Below are positions 1 through 5,028 of a stretch of DNA of 10,257 nucleotides, piece after piece. Source of the stretch: Bacteroidota bacterium (lineage in GTDB: Bacteria; Bacteroidota; Bacteroidia; Bacteroidales; Prolixibacteraceae); the NCBI GenBank assembly GCA_023393265.1, contig JAEWME010000006.1:1-10257 (forward strand), written 5' to 3'. The first letter of the stretch is position 1. Each line of letters starts with the position of its first letter. A program made the translations under genes and the position numbers. The notes under the pieces were generated by a model. It worked only from the letters and a program-made list of their open reading frames with translations, was not told the origin of the DNA and did not search any database.

Positions 1-111
1 AAATACTAATAATCAATAACTAAGACAAATATAAAACAAAGAAAATCAATGGTTTATACGTTTATTTTTAATCTGTTAAAGTAGAAATATATTCTTTTAA
101 AAATTGAAGAT

Positions 112-531
112 ATGTTAAAACTACCAATATTTGAGGAATTCAGGATTATAGAGACTCATAAAAAGTCGATAACATTTTCTGATTACTTCAGGCTCATGAA
201 CAAGATAAAAACTGATGTGGGAAAAGAAGAAGTTTCTCCTAAGCGGTTACATCAGCTCTTTCTGACATTAACCTTTAGCATTAAATTTCCATCAAATGAT
301 ATTCCTGAAAATTTTGTCAGGATGAATTCACGTATTTTAATTAGCAATTCGGAACATATAAAACAACGAATCCGGATAGTTTATCAGTGCGAAGTGGAAT
401 CAAACGATGATTATTCAATTTACAGTATGCTTGGATTTGTTTGTTTGGGACTTAAAGTGGGAGAAACTGCAAGGTACATTGATGGAGAAAGATTGAAACA
501 GATTAGAATAGAGAAAATTATTTCACATTGA
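112..531 (+). CDS. Rnk/GreA C-terminal-like protein, paralog 1 (shortened C-terminus)
   Basis: A 139-aa protein whose second half (about residues 65-137) resembles the FKBP-like C-terminal domain shared by GreA/GreB and the nucleoside diphosphate kinase regulator Rnk. The block IPENFVRMNS is followed by a strand-rich segment, a YSMLG stretch (family form: ISxxSxLG), LKVGE, and IRIEKI. Family members bind RNA polymerase near the secondary channel or have diverged roles; the role here is unknown. It is the most divergent of three tandem paralogs (the others start at 594 and 1294). It ends right after IRIEKIISH and so lacks the QPEANG tail both others have. Its N-terminal 60 residues show little similarity to theirs. 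The ATG at 112 is the only sensible start. The upstream 111 bp is A+T-rich with no convincing promoter. The fold call is fairly secure; function is not. Confidence 0.7.
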   Translation: MLKLPIFEEFRIIETHKKSITFSDYFRLMNKIKTDVGKEEVSPKRLHQLFLTLTFSIKFPSNDIPENFVRMNSRILISNSEHIKQRIRIVYQCEVESNDDYSIYSMLGFVCLGLKVGETARYIDGERLKQIRIEKIISH

Positions 532-593
532 GAAACGCACTTAATGAACAGTTAATCAATTCAGAAAAGAAAAAACAATTAAAGCAAATAGAT

Positions 594-1007
594 ATGAAAA
601 GGAACATTATTATTACTGATTATGATTATGCTAGACTGGCTAGCCTGATTGGTTCGATTAAGAAAACTAAAAATGAAGAACTCAGAAACCTAACCATTTT
701 ATGTGATGAAATTGCTCGTGCTGAAAGGGTAAATCCGAAAGAAATTGAACCTGATTTTGTAACCATGAACTCTCAAGTTGAGGTAATTGATTTAGATAAT
801 GGAAAAGTGATGACTATAAAGCTTGTGTATCCCAAAGATGCCGATTTCAGAAAGGGAAATATTTCCATTCTCTCACTTTTAGGTAGCGCTCTATTGGGTT
901 ACAGGGTTGGAAGCATAATAAAGTTTGATGCCCCTTTTGGCGAAAAAAGAATTAGAATTAAAAGCATTATCTATCAACCTGAAGCAAATGGAGTTTTTGA
1001 TGTTTAG
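594..1007 (+). CDS. Rnk/GreA C-terminal-like protein, paralog 2
   Basis: From the ATG at 594 this encodes 137 aa, the usual length for Rnk-like proteins. An in-frame TTG at 528 would add 22 residues and overlap the previous gene by 4 nt, but the ATG is preferred because it fits the family length. A short helical N-terminal part (about 1-50) is followed by the FKBP-like domain: VTMNSQVEV, TIKLVYP, ISILSLLG, YRVGS, RIRIKSI and the family tail YQPEANG. This is the most canonical of the three copies. Rnk-type proteins resemble Gre factors but have a short coiled coil without the acidic cleavage-stimulating tip. Transcript cleavage activity is therefore not expected, and RNA polymerase binding is possible. 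It is probably co-transcribed with its neighbour 62 bp upstream. Confidence 0.8.
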   Translation: MKRNIIITDYDYARLASLIGSIKKTKNEELRNLTILCDEIARAERVNPKEIEPDFVTMNSQVEVIDLDNGKVMTIKLVYPKDADFRKGNISILSLLGSALLGYRVGSIIKFDAPFGEKRIRIKSIIYQPEANGVFDV

Positions 1008-1051
1008 CTTATAGATCGATTGTTTAAGTCATATTCATGTCTAACTCTAAA

Positions 1052-1183
1052 ATGAAAACTATGGCAAAGAAGGGAAATGGACTAAAGGAGCCCAGTAAGA
1101 ATCTCAAAGAGAAACGACTTAAGAAAAGAACAAAAAAAGAACTTTTAAAAATGTCGAAGCGAAAAAAATTGCAGATGAACTGA
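1052..1183 (+). CDS. Small basic ORF with A-heptamer; continues in -1 frame to 1233
   Basis: An ATG at 1052 (alternative ATG at 1061) opens a 43-codon Lys/Arg-rich reading frame containing GLKEPSKNLKEKRLKKR. It is not a recognised family. At 1132-1138 there is A AAA AAA in the zero frame, followed by G: a classic -1 slippery heptamer layout. In the -1 frame the sequence stays open to TAA at 1231-1233 and encodes a less biased, amphipathic tail containing KKIADELTLSAKFAKTL. The zero frame instead ends in lysine-rich residues at TGA 1181. Together the frames would give about 60 aa. Either there is programmed frameshifting, or one A was lost from the run (real mutation or sequencing error). It sits between the second and third Rnk-like genes. 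Coding status is uncertain. Confidence 0.4.
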   Translation: MKTMAKKGNGLKEPSKNLKEKRLKKRTKKELLKMSKRKKLQMN

Positions 1184-1217
1184 CCTTAAGCGCAAAATTT
1201 GCCAAAACATTGACCAT

Positions 1218-1253
1218 CCGCTGGCTGACTTAAATCTCCTGTCATGCCAGCGG
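1218..1253 (+). repeat. Strong stem-loop before third Rnk-like gene
   Basis: CCGCTGGC (1218-1225) pairs perfectly with GCCAGCGG (1246-1253). The stem extends inward through TGAC (1226-1229) and GTCA (1241-1244) across one bulged T at 1245. This gives 12 base pairs and an 11-nt loop. It is notably G+C-rich in an A+T-rich region. It is followed by TTTGGTT rather than a clean T-run, so a weak terminator, an mRNA-stabilising leader or a protein-binding site are all possible. It contains the -1-frame stop of the small ORF and lies 40 nt before the likely ATG at 1294. Confidence 0.65.
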
Positions 1254-1293
1254 TTTGGTTAAGCAAATATCAAACATTCAAAAATCAGTGAAA

Positions 1294-1719
1294 ATGATTA
1301 TTTCAACTTTAGATTCCGAGTTGCTGATGAAATGCATTCATGCGGTTGAAGGTCGGCATACAACAAGGTTTGATGAAATACAGGTTTTAAAAAGGAAAAT
1401 TTCATCAGCATATAAGGTGAAGCCTCAGGATGTGCCGCGAAATATTGTTACAATGAATTCTTTTGTTGAGTTACTGCGGAGCAGTACGGAAACATCATTT
1501 ACCATAAAACTTGTATTTCCTGGATTTGAAAATATAAAGGAAAACAGGATTTCAATTTTTTCTGCCTTGGGGGCAGCCATCTTTTCTGAGAAAGTTGGAG
1601 ACGAAGTAGTATATCAGACCTGGAAAAATGAGAACCATATCAGGATTACCGATGTAATTTTTCAACCAGAAGCAAATGGCAATTACTATATCGATAAACA
1701 TGATTATGGATATTTCTGA
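1294..1719 (+). CDS. Rnk/GreA C-terminal-like protein, paralog 3
   Basis: From the ATG at 1294 this encodes 141 aa. A TTG at 1255 would add 13 residues but lies only one base after the stem-loop at 1218-1253, so the ATG is preferred. The protein has a helical N-terminal region (about 1-50) and then the FKBP-like domain of the Rnk/GreA family. Landmarks are IVTMNSFVEL, FTIKLVFPG, ISIFSALGAAIF, EKVGD, IRITDVIF and QPEANG. It aligns closely with paralog 2, and even the DNA coding QPEANG is nearly identical, so a local duplication is likely. It carries an extra aromatic tail (NYYIDKHDYGYF). The role may be RNA polymerase binding or nucleotide-metabolism regulation. The family call is good, but the specific function is open. 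Confidence 0.78.
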   Translation: MIISTLDSELLMKCIHAVEGRHTTRFDEIQVLKRKISSAYKVKPQDVPRNIVTMNSFVELLRSSTETSFTIKLVFPGFENIKENRISIFSALGAAIFSEKVGDEVVYQTWKNENHIRITDVIFQPEANGNYYIDKHDYGYF

Positions 1720-1742
1720 TTGATTTATTCACAGGGTTTCTC

Positions 1743-1762
1743 TTGTGAAAGACTTTTCACAA
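1743..1762. repeat. Perfect 8-bp inverted repeat, 4-nt loop
   Basis: TTGTGAAA and TTTCACAA flank a GACT loop, 24 bp after the third Rnk-like gene. It could be a weak terminator for that gene, but no T-run follows. It could also be an operator for the gene at 1847. The half-sites TGTGA and TCACA are separated by 8 nt, not the 6 nt of a CRP site. Confidence 0.5.
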
Positions 1763-1768
1763 TATTAC

Positions 1769-1793
1769 ATTGTTAGCTAATTTGGCTAACAAT
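1769..1793. promoter_or_regulatory. Perfect 9-bp inverted repeat, possible operator/promoter region
   Basis: ATTGTTAGC and GCTAACAAT flank a 7-nt spacer. The repeat overlaps a possible Bacteroidota-type promoter: TTG at 1770-1772, then 20 nt, then TATCCTTG at 1793-1800, one mismatch from TAnnTTTG. If real, this promoter would serve the gene at 1847 and the repeat would sit between its -33 and -7 elements, as an operator would. The repeat itself is certain; the promoter reading is weak. Confidence 0.4.
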
Positions 1794-1846
1794 ATCCTTG
1801 TGGTTTCAATGATCAAATAATGGACTAAACAAAACTAAATTACTCC

Positions 1847-2158
1847 ATGATGAAATGCCAAATAGAAAGCATAAAAGATACAATAGCCAAAGAATATGGT
1901 TTTAGTAGCTGGGATCAGTATTTCGAATATTTTATTACAACAAAGCCAGGTAGAAAGGTTTTACGAAACGGCATCCGAAAAGTACTTTGGGAAGTTCTTC
2001 TTTTGTCGAATGATTTATTATCATGCCCAAAATGTATTTTAAAGAATTATGAATCGAAAGAATTGGATATTAAGGCAGGAGGAAAATGTTACAACCTTCA
2101 CCGTGAATTGCACAAACTAAATAAAAACACCAAACAGCTCAAAAATTATTCTCTTTAA
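1847..2158 (+). CDS. Hypothetical protein, 103 aa
   Basis: I do not recognise this protein. It is predicted to be soluble and largely helical, with no signal peptide. The N-terminal part contains IKDTIAKEYGFSSWDQYFEYF, aromatic and acidic in character. The middle contains KPGRKVLRNGIRKVLWEVLLLSND, a basic then hydrophobic helix. The C-terminal half has a CPKC pair (about residues 62-65) and one further Cys in GGKCYNLHRELHKLN. Three Cys and nearby His residues could allow metal binding, but no full zinc motif is evident. It follows the Rnk-like genes after a 127-bp gap holding two inverted repeats, so it may be its own transcription unit. ATG ATG at 1847 is the natural start. The length and ordinary composition support a real gene. 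Confidence 0.55.
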   Translation: MMKCQIESIKDTIAKEYGFSSWDQYFEYFITTKPGRKVLRNGIRKVLWEVLLLSNDLLSCPKCILKNYESKELDIKAGGKCYNLHRELHKLNKNTKQLKNYSL

Positions 2159-2369
2159 AATTTACTTCGAGATGTCTTAGTACAAAAAAGAGTAAATACA
2201 GATTACTTTCCATTATATAACGGAAGTGTTCAGTTCACTGGGAAACCATTCTATTACAGCATAATATTGACTATCCCAACTTATTCAAAATAAGTGACTA
2301 TTATTTTGTTTCACTTTGAGGCTTGTCGGCTTTCGTTCATTTTGGGATGATCGAATTGAGCTTAGTCAA
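2159..2369. other. Convergent intergenic gap with small hairpin
   Basis: This 211-bp stretch lies between the forward 103-aa gene and the reverse cyd cluster. I see no gene. ACTTATT (2279-2285) and AATAAGT (2289-2295) form a 7-bp hairpin with a 3-nt loop, flanked by the direct repeat TGACTAT (2268-2274 and 2295-2301). On the forward strand it is followed by a T-rich stretch, so it might be a weak terminator for the forward gene. A 6-bp inverted repeat (2354-2371) overlaps the stop codon of the reverse 67-aa ORF. Confidence 0.35.
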
Positions 2370-2573
2370 TTAGAAGTTAAATATATCTTCTCTATCTTCT
2401 ATTTCGGAAAGCATACATGGTGAAGAAAAATAAGGACGCGCCGGTTCCCGATAGGTTTTGACGGCTATTTTCATTTTTAAAACCTCTTCTGTCGATAATT
2501 CATTCTTATCATCTTCACTCGTTACCTTTTCTGTCTGTCCTGTCTCAGCAATTTTATTTTTTTTGTTATTCAT
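2370..2573 (-). CDS. Small hypothetical protein at end of cyd cluster
   Basis: A 67-aa soluble protein starting 40 nt after cydB on the same strand. The first 30 residues are Lys/Glu/Asp-rich and low in complexity. The C-terminal half carries a distinctive segment, KTYREPARPYFSSPCMLSEI (residues about 39-58), then an acidic, aromatic end. The PYFSSPCML stretch looks conserved and reminds me of short uncharacterised proteins with an SSP-C-L-x-E signature, but I cannot name the family. It occupies the place where CydX or CydH subunits are often encoded, yet it has no membrane helix and so is not a CydX analogue. Co-transcription with cydAB is likely. A role in assembly, haem or redox handling through its single Cys (position 53) is speculation. 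Confidence 0.6.
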   Translation of the reverse strand: MNNKKNKIAETGQTEKVTSEDDKNELSTEEVLKMKIAVKTYREPARPYFSSPCMLSEIEDREDIFNF

Positions 2574-2613
2574 AAGCCAAACTTTTTAATTTGTTATTTT
2601 GAAGAAACTGCGA

Positions 2614-3618
2614 TTATTGCTGTTTATCCTGCCTGAACTTGAACACCTTAAACAAATAAGCAAAGGCAGGAAATATCAATAAGATACCGGCAATTAATGC
2701 GTAAACAAGTAAAGTCATCGTTCTTTCCGGGGCCTGGCTGTTCCAGATCGTCAAATGCGATCCATCGGCTAAATAAACCATGACTGGAAACTGGATAGCA
2801 AACCAACCGGTTAAAATACAGGCTGTTTGTAGTCCTGCCAAAAATCTGCTTAGTAATATGTTCTGTCGTTTTATTTGTTGCCACAAAAAGGGAATGACTG
2901 CCGTAGCAATGACTACGCAGGTAATTGCAACAGGAGAATGGATAAAGCGGCTAAAGAAATTAAGTTCGTGTAATTCAGACGCCATGAAGACCCCCAATCC
3001 GGAAGCTATGAGCAGCACAAAGAGAATGCGTGCTGTTTTCGCAAAGGTCAGGTAAGATTGTTTATCATTGGATTCCCCCAAAAGATAGATTGCTGCGAGC
3101 CATGCGAATAGAAGTGTCAGAAAAATACCGGTTGTAAATGCGAAAAGATTGCACCAGGGCTGAACAAATGAATTATAAAAAGTCCCTTCGACGTGAGGCG
3201 GAATTCTTCCCATCATGATCGCTCCGAGCGTAACGCCCAGGAAAAAAGGAGTTAACAAACTTGATATCCGGAAGAACTGCGTGTAATACTTATGGGTTTT
3301 GTCATTAGCCGTATCGTAATACCGGAATGTAAAAGCAGTACCCCGAAAAATAATGCCCACTAAAACAATAAGAACCGGGATGTGCAGATAGGTTGTAAGT
3401 GTCGCGAATACCCTAGGAAATCCATTAAAAATAATTACAACAGCCAAAATAAGCCACACATGGTTTGCTTCCCATACCGGTGCTATTGCTTTCGAAATAG
3501 TGTCCATTCCTCTCCTGCCTGAAACCAGTTCAACAATTCCGGCACCAAAATCAGCGCCACCCAGCAAGACGTATAACAGGATTGCTACTGCTAAAACAAA
3601 AACGATAAATTCAGTCAT
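2614..3618 (-). CDS. cydB: Cytochrome bd quinol oxidase subunit II
   Basis: A 334-aa polytopic membrane protein with eight or nine hydrophobic segments, within the family range though slightly short. The N-terminus has the CydB hallmark GGADFGAG (residues 20-27). It is followed by WEANHVWL (49-56) and RGTAFTFR (92-99), both conserved in CydB. CydB pairs with CydA in the cytoplasmic membrane and stabilises the haem groups that reduce oxygen to water. The start overlaps the end of cydA by 8 nt (ATGACTGA), which indicates translational coupling. Bd oxidases have high oxygen affinity and tolerate nitric oxide and sulfide, which fits the nearby Fe-S repair operon. Identification is secure. Confidence 0.96.
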   Translation of the reverse strand: MTEFIVFVLAVAILLYVLLGGADFGAGIVELVSGRRGMDTISKAIAPVWEANHVWLILAVVIIFNGFPRVFATLTTYLHIPVLIVLVGIIFRGTAFTFRYYDTANDKTHKYYTQFFRISSLLTPFFLGVTLGAIMMGRIPPHVEGTFYNSFVQPWCNLFAFTTGIFLTLLFAWLAAIYLLGESNDKQSYLTFAKTARILFVLLIASGLGVFMASELHELNFFSRFIHSPVAITCVVIATAVIPFLWQQIKRQNILLSRFLAGLQTACILTGWFAIQFPVMVYLADGSHLTIWNSQAPERTMTLLVYALIAGILLIFPAFAYLFKVFKFRQDKQQ

Positions 3619-4936
3619 GAGTGATTAGATTTTGAGTATTTGAATGAACAGCCAGTATCTGACGCCGCATCAGCCATACAACCAGAAACGTCAGCAGAAG
3701 ATAGACAAGTGTGATCAGGTAAAACGGATATTGAACGCCTGGCATTGGAGTTACCGCATCTTTCGTTTTCATGATACCATAAATGATCCAGGGTTGCCGA
3801 CCTACTTCAGTTACAATCCAGCCTGCTTCAACAGCAATAAAGCCAACCGGAGTAAGCCAGACAAGCAACTTTAGCCACCATATTTTATCCAGATTTTCCT
3901 TCCATTTAAATTTGAAAATCAGGAATAAAATACCTGTGCCCATCATCAACATTCCCATAAGAACCATGATCTGAAAAGAAAAATGCACGATGGGTACCGG
4001 AGGCCAGTTTTCTTTGCTGGTTTTATCCAGCCCTTCAACTTCAGCGTTTGGATCGCCGTGCGCCAGAAAGCTTAACACCCGGGGAACATGGATACCGTAT
4101 TTCACTTCTTCATTTTGAACTTCAGGGATTCCCCCGATAACAAGATCTGCGGGTTGCGAGGTCTTGAACAAGGATTCCATGGCAGCCAATTTAGCCGGCT
4201 GAAGCTTCGCTACATTTTTGGCTGAAATATCGCCACTTATGGGCTGTAAGATGGCGGCAACCGCGCCAAACAAAAGGGCAATATGTATAGCACCCCGATG
4301 AAACTCATTTCCTTTGTGACGAAGCAGCATATATGCATGCACTCCGGCGACAGCAAAGCTGGTTGACGCAAAGGCAGCAATGGTCATGTGTAAAGCTTCC
4401 TGAAACCAGGCCCGGTTGAACATCGCTTTCACGGGATTGATGTTGATCGCATGACCGTTGACCCAATCAAATCCTGACGGGCTATTCATCCAGGCATTGG
4501 CAGCTACAACAAAAATACCCGACACCACTCCAGCAATCCCGACCAGAAGACCGGAAAACAGATGAATCCGGTTACTTACCCGATTTCTTCCGTAAAGGAA
4601 TACACCTAAAGCAATAGCCTCAAGGAAAAATGCCGTTCCTTCCCAGCTAAAAGGCATACCAATGATAGCCCCGGCATGCTCCATGAATTTTGGCCAAAGC
4701 AAACCCAGCTCGAACGACAAAACGGTACCCGACACTGCACCTACAGCAAAGAAAATAGCAACACCCCGGGCCCACGCTTTCGACAGCTCCAGATAAACTT
4801 TACGACCTGTTTTTATCCATTTCAGCTCGGCAACAAACATCAACCAGGGCATGGTCATACCGATACAGGCAAATACAATATGAAAGACAAAAGAAACCGT
4901 CATTTGTAGCCTTGCGGCAAGAAAGTCATCCATCAT
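3611..4936 (-). CDS. cydA: Cytochrome bd quinol oxidase subunit I (short Q-loop)
   Basis: A 441-aa membrane protein that oxidises quinol and reduces O2 at haems b558, b595 and d. The N-terminal RLQ and His19 align without gaps to E. coli CydA, which supports the first ATG. Visible ligands and key residues, by family analogy: His19 (b595/d), Glu99 and Glu106 in SWEGTAFFLEA (proton path and haem d/b595), His183 (b558), Met324 (b558), Lys249 and Glu254 in QPAKLAAMES (quinol binding), and the GRQPW signature at 379-383. The Q-loop lacks the long insertion of E. coli CydA, so this is the short-loop type, which includes cyanide-insensitive oxidases. It lies 92 bp downstream of metE on the same strand and overlaps cydB. 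Identification is secure. Confidence 0.97.
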   Translation of the reverse strand: MMDDFLAARLQMTVSFVFHIVFACIGMTMPWLMFVAELKWIKTGRKVYLELSKAWARGVAIFFAVGAVSGTVLSFELGLLWPKFMEHAGAIIGMPFSWEGTAFFLEAIALGVFLYGRNRVSNRIHLFSGLLVGIAGVVSGIFVVAANAWMNSPSGFDWVNGHAININPVKAMFNRAWFQEALHMTIAAFASTSFAVAGVHAYMLLRHKGNEFHRGAIHIALLFGAVAAILQPISGDISAKNVAKLQPAKLAAMESLFKTSQPADLVIGGIPEVQNEEVKYGIHVPRVLSFLAHGDPNAEVEGLDKTSKENWPPVPIVHFSFQIMVLMGMLMMGTGILFLIFKFKWKENLDKIWWLKLLVWLTPVGFIAVEAGWIVTEVGRQPWIIYGIMKTKDAVTPMPGVQYPFYLITLVYLLLTFLVVWLMRRQILAVHSNTQNLITHD

Positions 4937-4973
4937 TTATCAGTTTTTTCGTATATGGAAAATTTGTAATTAC

Positions 4974-5002
4974 ATCTGGCTGATTCAAATTCGTTGCCAG
5001 AT
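4974..5002. repeat. 7-bp inverted repeat between metE and cydA
   Basis: ATCTGGC (4974-4980) and GCCAGAT (4996-5002) are separated by 15 nt, centred in the 92-bp metE-cydA gap. No T-run follows on the reverse strand, so it is not a standard terminator. No clean TAnnTTTG promoter for cydA was found; TACATTTC, one mismatch away, lies about 70 nt upstream of the start. The repeat may be an operator or an mRNA-processing or attenuation element that sets cydAB expression apart from metE. Confidence 0.4.
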
Positions 5003-5028
5003 TCCGAAATGTAGATTTGAGAAGAATG

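Noticed and set aside
528..593. TTG start for the second Rnk-like gene, overlapping the first
   Set aside because: The ATG at 594 gives the family length of 137 aa, and the extra 22 residues look like untranslated spacer.
1255..1293. TTG start for the third Rnk-like gene
   Set aside because: It lies one base after the stem-loop, and the ATG at 1294 gives a family-typical N-terminus.
1743..1762. Possible CRP binding site (TGTGA...TCACA)
   Set aside because: The half-sites are 8 nt apart; the CRP site needs 6.
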